In this document: positions 18,720-26,394 of the stretch, in pieces
Position numbering within the stretch: position 1 is the stretch's first letter
How the letters are laid out: each line of letters begins with the position of its first letter
DNA from: Dyadobacter sediminis
GTDB lineage: Bacteria; Bacteroidota; Bacteroidia; Cytophagales; Spirosomataceae
Direction of reading: 5' to 3'
Assembly: GCF_005860765.1 (NCBI RefSeq)
Contig: NZ_VCEI01000011.1
Location: forward strand, 1-64,000
DNA length: 64,000 nt
Position numbers and translations under genes: made by a program
Notes under the pieces: generated by a model
What the model was told of the DNA's origin: nothing
The model's input: the letters and a program-made list of their open reading frames with translations, nothing else
Databases searched by the model: none

Positions 18720-19326
18720 TTTCCTGAATATTTGTAATAGGTTGAATTAAGTCGGTTTGTTGGAAAAGGTGATTCAGTTGACTGTGCAGTTCAATCCGGA
18801 AAACGTTTCTGAAAGCATGAACTATTTAACCCGGATCAAACTGCTGTGTGTTGAAGTCAATTCTGAATCAGTGTGTTATTCCTTTGTAATTTGATAAAAC
18901 AAAATTATACGGATCGCCATCCTGAAAACATGACCTGCATCATGTTTAAAACTAACATTAATTATTTTGTCAAATACAGAGTATTAATTTTATCGATTAC
19001 AATAATTATACTATAAATAGATATAGTAAATGTTCTGCAATCCGGTTTGTGCCTGTTGGACGATGCAGCAATCAACAAACTGCTTTGTGCGTAATCCGGT
19101 GAAATGTTTCTGGAAAAAGAAGGGAGGTGAAATTCGATTTTTAAATCAAGCGCGTCCCTTAGATCCGCAGCCTTTTTCCAGGCAATGGCATAAAGCAGGC
19201 TTACGGACGAATCTTCACTATTGATCTCAATTCCCGGATTTTGCTGAGCCGTCCTGGCATAATTTTAAAGTCTTATCCTGCAGGCAGAGAAACTGCATGA
19301 CTGTTTCAATTAAAAAAGATAGAAAA
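18720..19326. other. Divergent intergenic region, 607 bp, no gene
   Basis: It lies between the spike/lyase gene (-) and the OmpA-like gene (+). The part 18890-19030 is very AT-rich. I see no coding frame of quality and no strong hairpin. It probably contains promoters for both sides. Confidence 0.5.
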
Positions 19327-19935
19327 ATGGCTGAATTAAACGTCCAACCCAAAAAGAACAATCCATGGCTGATCTGGCTCATCCTTGCGGTGCTTGTGGT
19401 GGCCCTGATCTTTTACTTTCGGAGCAATAGCAGTAACAAAAGTGTATCCATCGGCAGCGACAGTACTTCAAAGGATACATCGGCATTGGCAGCCTGGGAC
19501 AATGTTGACTGGAATGCCTCAGAAACTTCTTACGAAGAAATTACGGATACCACGATTTCTGTTCGGGGAAACAAGGATTATACGATCTACGGACTCGGCG
19601 AAAACATTCTTTTCAACGTGGGCGATACAGCGTTGCAGGCAAGTGCACAATATCAGCTGAAACAGATTGCCGCTTCTGTGAACAAGCGTTACAAAGAAGC
19701 TTCTCTGGCCGTTTACGGAAGAACGGATTCCACCGGCACGGCCGGCCTGAACAAAGAGCTGGGTAAATTGCGGGCAGAAGCTGTAAAACAATGGCTGGTT
19801 GAAAACGCCAGCATCAATGCGGACAACATCACGGTTTATTCCAAAGGACAATCCGATCCGGTGGCTTCCAATGCCACGCCGGAAGGAAGACAAATGAACC
19901 GAAGAGTGGATATTGTGGCAAGAGCACAGAAATAA
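19327..19935 (+). CDS. OmpA-family protein with one membrane anchor
   Basis: 202 residues from ATG at 19327; an in-frame ATG at 19297 would add ten residues. A hydrophobic helix (WLIWLILAVLVVALIFYF) near the N-terminus anchors the protein, and a C-terminal OmpA-like peptidoglycan-binding domain follows (IYGLGENILFNVGDTAL, YGRTDSTGTAGLNKELGKLR, PEGRQMNRRVDIVA). Family role: ties membrane to peptidoglycan in the periplasm. The next gene, 27 bp downstream, encodes a PRC-barrel/DUF2382 protein, a pair often linked to stress or desiccation response in Bacteroidota. Confidence 0.85.
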   Translation: MAELNVQPKKNNPWLIWLILAVLVVALIFYFRSNSSNKSVSIGSDSTSKDTSALAAWDNVDWNASETSYEEITDTTISVRGNKDYTIYGLGENILFNVGDTALQASAQYQLKQIAASVNKRYKEASLAVYGRTDSTGTAGLNKELGKLRAEAVKQWLVENASINADNITVYSKGQSDPVASNATPEGRQMNRRVDIVARAQK

Positions 19936-19962
19936 GATTTTGGTTTTGGTTTTAAACTCTAA

Positions 19963-20856
19963 ATGAATTTGACAATGGCTCTGAACGAAAATGATGATAA
20001 CGATAACCGCCTGCAGGAACTGGGCGGAAGCGATTTCGAGATTGCAGACGGACAACCGGATATCAAAGGCTGGGAAGTAAAAGATTCAGCCGGTACTGAT
20101 CTGGGTGAAGTAGACGAACTTATCTTTGATGTAACCAGCCGCAAGGTCCGTTATCTGGTTGTGGATCTGGATGAAAATGAACTGAAGCCGGATTCAGGGA
20201 AAGTGCTTGTCCCGATTGGTTTGGTGACGTTGCAGGAAAATGACCATGAAGTGATTTTACCTTCATTCGAGGCAAAGCATCTTTATGCGCTTCCTGAATA
20301 CGAAAAGGGAAAAATCACACCTGTAATGGAGTCTGAAATACGGAATACCTTAACCGGACTGGGCATTGCTGCCACCGGATCTGCTCTTTACGACCGTCAT
20401 CCCGAGGGTTTTTACGATCACCAGCATTTTGACGATACACAATTCTATGCGGGCCGCAATGATGCCAATCCTGTGAATATACCGATCATTGAGGAAGAAT
20501 TGCATGTAGGCAAAACTGAAGTGGAAACCGGCGGAATAGCCGTAACCAGCAAAATCATTGAAACCCCGGTTCATGAAAGTATTACGCTCCGCGAAGAACA
20601 GGTGCATGTCACGCGCGAAGCAGTGGACCGTCCGGCAACTCTGGATGATTTTGAGACTTTCAAGGAAGGAAAAACGGAGCTGATCGAGACCAGGGAAGTT
20701 CCGGTTGTGAATAAGATCGCAACGGTTGTGGAAGAAGTTTCGATTCGGAAGGAAGTAGGCGAACGTAAAGAGGTCATCAAGGATACCGTGCGCAAAACCG
20801 AAGTCGATATTGAAGATATTGACCATGATAAACCGGGCGCTGACCTGAATCCGTAA
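19963..20856 (+). CDS. PRC-barrel and DUF2382 domain protein
   Basis: 297 residues (ATG at 19975 is an alternative start). Residues about 20-115 form a PRC-barrel (IKGWEVKDSAGTDLGEVDEL, VRYLVVDLDENE). Residues about 170-285 are DUF2382, with its repeated sheets (IPIIEEELHVGKTEVETGGI, ETPVHESITLREEQVHVTRE). Bacterial proteins with this pair of domains are cytosolic and usually stress-induced, but the activity is not known. Follows the OmpA-like gene and ends at a strong hairpin. Confidence 0.88.
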   Translation: MNLTMALNENDDNDNRLQELGGSDFEIADGQPDIKGWEVKDSAGTDLGEVDELIFDVTSRKVRYLVVDLDENELKPDSGKVLVPIGLVTLQENDHEVILPSFEAKHLYALPEYEKGKITPVMESEIRNTLTGLGIAATGSALYDRHPEGFYDHQHFDDTQFYAGRNDANPVNIPIIEEELHVGKTEVETGGIAVTSKIIETPVHESITLREEQVHVTREAVDRPATLDDFETFKEGKTELIETREVPVVNKIATVVEEVSIRKEVGERKEVIKDTVRKTEVDIEDIDHDKPGADLNP

Positions 20857-20890
20857 TGACTGCACATTAATGACTGCATATTTCAGGACA

Positions 20891-20929
20891 AACCAGAAAG
20901 GATCGCTCGAATGGCGGTCCTTTCTGGTT
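20891..20929. terminator. Hairpin between convergent genes, likely shared terminator
   Basis: A 16-bp stem (AACCAGAAAGGATCGC / GCGGTCCTTTCTGGTT, one G-T pair) with a 7-nt loop lies between the PRC-barrel gene (+) and the AraC gene (-). It lacks a clear T-run on either strand, so it may need help from Rho. Confidence 0.65.
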
Positions 20930-20942
20930 AACAGGTAAAAAT

Positions 20943-21851
20943 TTATGTACGGAAAGCGAGCGGCGTCAAAGAAGTCTGTTTTTTGAAAAAGTTGGAAAAA
21001 TGAGCCAGATCATCAAATCCCAGTGTAAAAGAAATTTCCGAAATGTTCCAGTCAGTCTGTTTGAGTAAAATCTTAGCCTCCTGAATTACTCTTGTACGGA
21101 TGATTTCTGTTGTCGTACGGCCAAATGTTTCTTTTAAAACCTTGTTCAGATGATTTACATGAACGGCCAGGACATCGGCGTAATCCTTAGCCGTACGAAG
21201 GTTTAATCTTTGCTGCGGGGATTCCAGCGGAAACTGACGTTCCAGAAGTTCAATGAACAGCGAAGAAATCCGTTCAGAAGCACTTTGGGCCATGTGCAAT
21301 GCCGAAGCTGGCTGAAGCTTCTGGCCGTAATGGATCAGTTCCATGACCAGGTTTCGGATCAGGTCATATTTGTAAACATAATCCGTGCTCATTTCTTTGT
21401 ACATCTTCCGGAAAATATATTCAAGTTCCGCCGTTTCTTCCTGCGTTAGCTGAAAAATCGGCAATTCTCCGGGCTGAAAAATCGGCAGATCGTCGAGTAC
21501 AATCCCGGCTTTGTTTTTTGCCAGAAAATCCGCAGTAAAAATGCAGAAAAAACCGGACTGGTTATCGTCCTGAGGCAGCCAGTGATAAGGAATCCTGGGC
21601 GTGGCAAAAAGCAATGCACTTTCCTGAATGTCAATGACCTTATCGGCATATTCTGCCCGGTTTTTTCCCTTGATCAGACTGATTTTGTAATAGGCCCTCC
21701 GGCTGTACGGCATGATGCGCGCACCGCTGTTCTGTTCAAAAAGCTTTTCTGTTTCAAAAATATTGAAGTGTCCGATTTCCCTTGTGATTCCTTCGGGAAG
21801 TTTGGCGGTGGCTTTCTGGTAAAAGTCTTCGATGGATGAATTGCCGATCAT
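20943..21851 (-). CDS. AraC-family transcriptional regulator
   Basis: 302 residues from ATG at 21851. A longer frame from 21974 would overlap the 3' end of the upstream reductase gene, so the shorter start is preferred. The N-terminal half is a cupin-like sensing domain. The C-terminal third has two helix-turn-helix motifs (LRTAKDYADVLAVHVNHLNK and WNISEISFTLGFDDLAHFSN followed by FFKKQTSLTP). It probably controls the adjacent SDR gene, which lies 56 bp upstream on the same strand. Confidence 0.9.
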   Translation of the reverse strand: MIGNSSIEDFYQKATAKLPEGITREIGHFNIFETEKLFEQNSGARIMPYSRRAYYKISLIKGKNRAEYADKVIDIQESALLFATPRIPYHWLPQDDNQSGFFCIFTADFLAKNKAGIVLDDLPIFQPGELPIFQLTQEETAELEYIFRKMYKEMSTDYVYKYDLIRNLVMELIHYGQKLQPASALHMAQSASERISSLFIELLERQFPLESPQQRLNLRTAKDYADVLAVHVNHLNKVLKETFGRTTTEIIRTRVIQEAKILLKQTDWNISEISFTLGFDDLAHFSNFFKKQTSLTPLAFRT

Positions 21852-21907
21852 TTTTTTGCAAAAATCAAATTTAGTCGCTTTGTACGGCCATTCAAAATCC
21901 GGTGGTT

Positions 21908-22666
21908 TCAAAGATTCATTCCGCCCGATATTTCTATACGCTGCGCATTGATCCAGCGGGCATCCTCGGTACACAAAAATGCAACCACACCGCCGATATC
22001 ATCCGGCAGGCCAACACGTCCAAGCGCAGTGATATTGCTGATATGTTTGTTTATTTCCGCATTGTCCCGCACCCGGCCACCCGAAAAATCCGTTTCAATC
22101 GCACCCGGCGCAATGATATTGGCCCTGATTTTCCTGGATCCGAGTTCCGCGGCCAGATACCTTGTGAATACCTCCACAGCACCTTTCATGGAAGCATAAG
22201 CAGAAGAGCCCGGCATGCTGAAGCGCGCCAGACCAGACGATACATTGATAATTCCGCCGCCGTAGTTCAGGATGGGAAGTGCTTTTTGCGTCAGGAAGTA
22301 GACACCTTTGAAATGCACATTCAGCAATTCATCAAACATTTCTTCACTAACATTTTCGATCAGCGCATTGCCGCCGATTCCGCCGTTATTAATCAGAAAG
22401 TCAAAGCGTTCTGTATTGAATGTATTTTTGAGCACTTCTTTCAGTCTGTCGAAAAAAGCATCAAAGCTTTTTACATCGGCCGCATTCAGCTGCAAAGCGG
22501 CTGCCTTTTGCCCGGCCTGTTCAATCTGCGCAACGACATGCATTGCTTCCTCTTCCTTGCTGAAATAAGTAAGGATGACATCAAACCCTTTTTCGGCCAG
22601 TTTGAGTGCCATGTTTTTTCCCAACCCACGGCTTCCGCCGGTTACAAGTGCTATTTTCTTTTCCAT
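21908..22666 (-). CDS. Short-chain dehydrogenase/reductase
   Basis: 252 residues from the internal Met at 22666 (MEKKIALVTGGSRGLG); a nine-residue longer frame exists. Cofactor loop TGGSRGLG, the NNGGIGG motif, catalytic Ser, and Tyr-Lys in SSAYASMKG. Classical SDR length. It uses NAD(P)H on an unknown carbonyl or alcohol. Paired with an AraC regulator, a common arrangement for reductases induced by small aromatics or aldehydes. Confidence 0.92.
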   Translation of the reverse strand: MEKKIALVTGGSRGLGKNMALKLAEKGFDVILTYFSKEEEAMHVVAQIEQAGQKAAALQLNAADVKSFDAFFDRLKEVLKNTFNTERFDFLINNGGIGGNALIENVSEEMFDELLNVHFKGVYFLTQKALPILNYGGGIINVSSGLARFSMPGSSAYASMKGAVEVFTRYLAAELGSRKIRANIIAPGAIETDFSGGRVRDNAEINKHISNITALGRVGLPDDIGGVVAFLCTEDARWINAQRIEISGGMNL

Positions 22667-22836
22667 TGTTTCAAACGTTTTTTGATTTGGCAAAGGTGAT
22701 TAAAATACGCGCCAGTGATTTGTAATTATCAATCCGTTATTTGCGAATTTCAAATAACGCTCGTTTTTAAACCCTGTTTTCAAAGCGTTCAGCCGTAGCG
22801 GAGTTCGGGTTTTCAGGAATACACGGAACATACCCG

Positions 22837-23574
22837 TCAGTGCTGCTGAAAAAGCCGGATGGTGTAATCCAGCAGCGCGGTACTGCCCGACTCGCCGTGC
22901 CCGGGAATAACAACTTCCGTGTCCGGGTATTTTGTTTTCAGCTTCATTACCGTTTCGGACCAGTCATGTACATTGGCATCTTCCAGATTGCCTTTTGTGG
23001 CATCCATTTCTTTAATCAGACAGCCTCCGAACATTACTTTTTGTTCAGGAAAATAGCCGATGATGTTATCGCGGGTATGGCCTTCGCCGTGGAATGCGGC
23101 AAGTACTTTTTTACGGCCCGCTTTAAACGTACGAACCTCGTCGAAGCCGTTTTGCGGAACGGCGTAGTTTTTCAGTCTGGCCGCTTTGATCGTCAGGTTG
23201 GAAGCATAGGAGGGAATGCCTCGCTCATGGAATGCATTCAGTCCGCCCAGACAATCTGCATGAAAATGCGTTGGAATGATGGCAACAATCTTGCATTTCA
23301 GACTGTCGCCAACCCATTTGATCAGCTCGACGGACGTTGTATCATCAGCGGGCGTATCAAAAATTACAGCCTCGTTCCGGTCGAAAACGATCATGCCGTT
23401 GCAGGAAACTTTCCCGAAGCTTTCCGTCTGAAGAAAAGTAGTATGCCGGTATACGTTTTCCTTCACTTTCTGAACGGTGATACTTGGTGAAGTGTAACTT
23501 TTATCTGAAACCTTTACTGTTTGGCAACCTGAAAACAGCCATACGAAGCCAAGAAAAAGAAAATGTCTGAACAT
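22837..23574 (-). CDS. Subclass B1 metallo-beta-lactamase, lipoprotein
   Basis: 245 residues. The lipoprotein signal ends in LFSGC (Cys17), so the enzyme is predicted to be membrane-anchored on the periplasmic side. All subclass B1 zinc ligands are present: H103, H105 and D107 in HFHADCLGG, H166 in GEGHTRDN, C185 in FGGCLIK and H226 in IPGHGE. The Lys in CLIKEMDATKGN and the following Asn match the B1 substrate-binding loop. B1 enzymes hydrolyse most beta-lactams including carbapenems; activity here is inferred. The gene has no mobile element beside it, which points to a chromosomal, intrinsic determinant. Confidence 0.9.
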   Translation of the reverse strand: MFRHFLFLGFVWLFSGCQTVKVSDKSYTSPSITVQKVKENVYRHTTFLQTESFGKVSCNGMIVFDRNEAVIFDTPADDTTSVELIKWVGDSLKCKIVAIIPTHFHADCLGGLNAFHERGIPSYASNLTIKAARLKNYAVPQNGFDEVRTFKAGRKKVLAAFHGEGHTRDNIIGYFPEQKVMFGGCLIKEMDATKGNLEDANVHDWSETVMKLKTKYPDTEVVIPGHGESGSTALLDYTIRLFQQH

Positions 23575-23809
23575 GAAAAACTGGATTTTGACAAAAACGG
23601 GAAGTTCTGCAAATTATATCTTTTGCCGCAACTCTCCTGAATTCATCCTGAAAAACCGTTCCATTATATGCAGTCTGCCTCATAGACAGGTAAAATAGTA
23701 CATATCAACTTCTGTGCATATTCCGTTTTATTGTCTACCGGTTCACTTTCCCGGATCCGGAATCCGTCCGGAGCAGTTGCTGAACGATACTTCTAAAACA
23801 GTTAATAAG

Positions 23810-24040
23810 ATGGATGAATATTGCAACCTGAAATTTGCGCTGCATAACGGATCGGAGGATCAAAGGATTTTCAATGCCGCTTTTCCCAAATGGAATTTGC
23901 CCGTCACCGGAGATCATATTCTGATTAACCGCGGAAATACTTCCGTGATTTTCAAGGTAATCGGCAAAACACATGTTTTTGAAAACGGCAAGTTCAGCGA
24001 AATCCTGTACGCCGTCATGCAGGAAGATTATGTGGGATGA
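23810..24040 (+). CDS. Small hypothetical protein
   Basis: 76 residues from ATG at 23810 (MDEYCNLKFALHNGSEDQRI...). A longer frame from 23714 lacks coding character in its first part. The pattern of beta-strands and turns (GDHILINRGNTSVIFKVIGK) looks like a small folded domain. No signal peptide, no recognised family. A 172-residue frame on the opposite strand covers the same DNA but looks like a shadow. Confidence 0.5.
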   Translation: MDEYCNLKFALHNGSEDQRIFNAAFPKWNLPVTGDHILINRGNTSVIFKVIGKTHVFENGKFSEILYAVMQEDYVG

Positions 24041-24636
24041 AAGTGCAGGTTCAAAGTTTTTTCGCAGCCACCTGATCTTTTTTACAGAAACTTCCCCGTA
24101 CCCATTCCGATCCGCCTTGCAGAAACCGTAATCCGCCGTACTTAAAAAGTAACTTCTCCGACAAAAACTGTCTATAACGGCTTTGCAATCAGCTCGCTTC
24201 ATAATTCCTGTATTTTCCCGTTCCCATTCAGCTCCGAAGATTTTTTCGTGCACTAGTTAACGCGTTGTCACACTTGCTGCCTTTGCCGACGCGGCATTTA
24301 CGACTTTTCTGGTCCATCGATTGTCCGGATTTAACGGTGAAGAACATGTAACCACGATGCTGCTCTGCAGAAGTGCTATCCATGCATTTGCAAGGGTTTA
24401 ATGACTTATATGGCTACGATTACATCCTGAGATCTGGGCGGAGCAGCCTGGACGTTGGTTGTGGCGGTTGCGCCTTTCGGTTTATGTGCCGTATTTTTCA
24501 TGCCTTGTTTATCCAAGGCGTTAAGGGGGCATTTCCATGCCGTTTATGCAGTTTTCTTAAAATTCTTAAAAAATCCGAACTAACATCATCTTCATTTGGT
24601 TAAACGATATATCGGAATAATTCGATATGCCGATTT
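24041..24636. other. Intergenic, 596 bp, before the arsR-type gene
   Basis: No convincing gene. A 31-codon frame on the minus strand (24406-24501) has a Met start and plausible composition but no support. The end of the stretch holds an AT-rich inverted repeat (24605-24633) right before the regulator start. Confidence 0.45.
24605..24633. promoter_or_regulatory. Inverted repeat upstream of ArsR-type gene, candidate operator
   Basis: The core ATATCGGAAT-A-ATTCGATAT is a near-perfect palindrome (one base missing in one arm), and CGATAT occurs at both ends. It ends 3 bp before the regulator's ATG. ArsR-family repressors bind AT-rich inverted repeats over their own promoter, so autoregulation is likely. 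Confidence 0.45.
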
Positions 24637-24936
24637 ATGGATCAACTGGAAATATTCAAGGCACTTTCAAATAAAACCAGGCTGGATATTCTGAACTGGC
24701 TTAAAGAGCCGGAAACCAGTTTTCCCGGTCAGGAAGCTTTTGGCTTCAAACACGGCGTATGCGTCGGCCAGATTCAGCAAAAAGCGGGTCTTACGCAATC
24801 CACCGTATCGGAATATTTGTCCATTCTGCAGCGTGCCGGGCTTGTAAAATCGACCCGCGTCGGGCAATGGACTTATTACCAGCGCAATGAAGAAGCATTT
24901 AAAGCCCTGAGCGAACTTGTGCAATCAAAGATTTAA
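24637..24936 (+). CDS. ArsR-family winged-helix repressor
   Basis: 99 residues. The winged helix begins at MDQLEIFKALSNKTRLDILN; the recognition helix is in GQIQQKAGLTQSTVSEYLSI and the wing in RVGQWTYYQRNEE. No classical metal-binding CxC motif, so it may answer to an organic or redox signal. It precedes an old-yellow-enzyme gene by 16 bp, which makes that gene its likely target. Confidence 0.92.
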   Translation: MDQLEIFKALSNKTRLDILNWLKEPETSFPGQEAFGFKHGVCVGQIQQKAGLTQSTVSEYLSILQRAGLVKSTRVGQWTYYQRNEEAFKALSELVQSKI

Positions 24937-24952
24937 TCAATATATTTTACCA

Positions 24953-26053
24953 ATGAATTCAGAAATTCTGTTCAGGCCATTCCGCCTGAAATCTTTAAAT
25001 ATGAAAAACCGGGTGGTGATGGCACCCATGACGCGTTCTTTTTCTCCGAATGGCGTTCCTACCGATGACGTGGCCAATTATTACGGCAAGCGTGCACAAG
25101 GTGAAGTCGGCCTGATTTTATCGGAAGGTACGGTCATTGATCGCGTATCTTCTTCCAATGACCAGAATGTTCCGCATTTTTATGGTGAGAAGGCCCTGGC
25201 CGGCTGGCAGAACGTAATCAACAAAGTGCACGATGCAGGCGGTGCCATGGGTCCTCAGATCTGGCATATGGGCATTATGGACAATCACCATTCGGGCTGG
25301 GTGCCTTCAGCGCCGTTTGAAGGTCCGTCCGGCCTGAACAGGCCCGGGTTCAACAATGGCAATACCATGACCGACGCTGATATTGCAGATACCATTGCCG
25401 CATTTGGCCGTGCCGCAGCCGATGCCAAAAGGCTGGGTTTTGAAACCGTTGAAATCCACGGCGCACACGGTTATCTCATCGATCAGTTTTTCTGGGATGC
25501 AACCAACCTGCGTTCGGATATTTATGGCGGCAAAACGCTGGCTGAACGTACCCGGTTTGCTGTAGAGGTAATCAGGGAAATACGCAGGCAGGTTGGTGAC
25601 GATTTTGCATTGATCATCCGTTTATCGCAGTTCAAGCCATCGGCATACACCAACAAACTGGCCAAGACGCCGCAGGAAATGGAAGCATGGCTAAACCCGC
25701 TGGCAGAAGCCGGGATTGATATTTTTCATTGCTCGCAGCGCCGTTTCTGGGAACCCGAGTTTGAAGGTTCGGACCTGAACTTTGCAGGCTGGGCCAAAAA
25801 GCTGACCGGAAAAGCAACCATTACGGTGGGATCTATCGGACTGACAGGCGAGTTTATGGCGGCATTCGCCGGAGAAAGTTCCCAGCCAAGTTCCCTGGAC
25901 GAACTGGTAAGACGCATGGACCGCGGCGACTTCGATCTTGTTGCTGTGGGAAGGCCATTGCTTGCAGATCCTTTCTGGGTTCAGAAAATTCACGAACAGC
26001 GTACAAGCGAACTGAAAGGTTTCAGCGTGGAAGCACTGAGCCAGCTGGTCTAA
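24953..26053 (+). CDS. Old yellow enzyme family NADH:flavin oxidoreductase
   Basis: 366 residues from ATG at 24953; an upstream in-frame GTG/TTG would overlap the regulator. An FMN-binding TIM barrel with NRVVMAPMTRSFSPNGVPTD at the N-terminus, the substrate-binding HGAHGYLIDQFFWDATN near residue 180, GG/RTRF (YGGKTLAERTRF) and the phosphate-binding AVGRPLLADPFW at the end. The family reduces activated C=C bonds and nitro compounds with NAD(P)H. Probably co-transcribed with the ArsR-type repressor as a detoxification unit. Confidence 0.92.
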   Translation: MNSEILFRPFRLKSLNMKNRVVMAPMTRSFSPNGVPTDDVANYYGKRAQGEVGLILSEGTVIDRVSSSNDQNVPHFYGEKALAGWQNVINKVHDAGGAMGPQIWHMGIMDNHHSGWVPSAPFEGPSGLNRPGFNNGNTMTDADIADTIAAFGRAAADAKRLGFETVEIHGAHGYLIDQFFWDATNLRSDIYGGKTLAERTRFAVEVIREIRRQVGDDFALIIRLSQFKPSAYTNKLAKTPQEMEAWLNPLAEAGIDIFHCSQRRFWEPEFEGSDLNFAGWAKKLTGKATITVGSIGLTGEFMAAFAGESSQPSSLDELVRRMDRGDFDLVAVGRPLLADPFWVQKIHEQRTSELKGFSVEALSQLV

Positions 26054-26394
26054 CAAACAGAAGTTCTACAGACGGCAATCCGCCGGGCATGCATTTCCAT
26101 TGCCCGGCGGATTGCCGTTTTTATTTGCGTTTATAGTTAAACGTTGTAAACAGGAAGCCCGTTTGAAAAACTTCAGAAAGCAAGATCAGTAATCAACTGG
26201 CCGGATGTAATCCATTCCATTTCATCATCGTAATCGGGTTTAACGGCAATGGTATGATGTTCAGGAGAATTCTTACTTCTTCAACTATGGACAGCCACAA
26301 TCGAAAATGGCCGGCATTCCGGAAGAAACAATTTATTCAGAAATGCCGGCAGCCACAAATACACCAATTTACACGAATAAAAAAGTCATTTCAT
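26054..26394. other. Intergenic, 341 bp, between convergent genes
   Basis: Contains the strong terminator at 26073 and a second inverted repeat, GCCGGCATT (26310-26318) with AATGCCGGC (26342-26350), which may end the phospholipase transcript from the other side. No gene seen. Confidence 0.55.
26073..26122 (+). terminator. Rho-independent terminator after OYE gene
   Basis: A perfect 17-bp stem (CGGCAATCCGCCGGGCA and its complement) with an 11-nt loop is followed by TTTTT. It starts 20 bp after the oxidoreductase stop. Confidence 0.9.

Noticed and set aside
23735..24253. 172-codon minus-strand frame
   Set aside because: No motif, runs through an apparent non-coding stretch, and overlaps a better plus-strand gene.
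24041..24636. tRNA or other structured RNA
   Set aside because: No cloverleaf or other known fold could be drawn.
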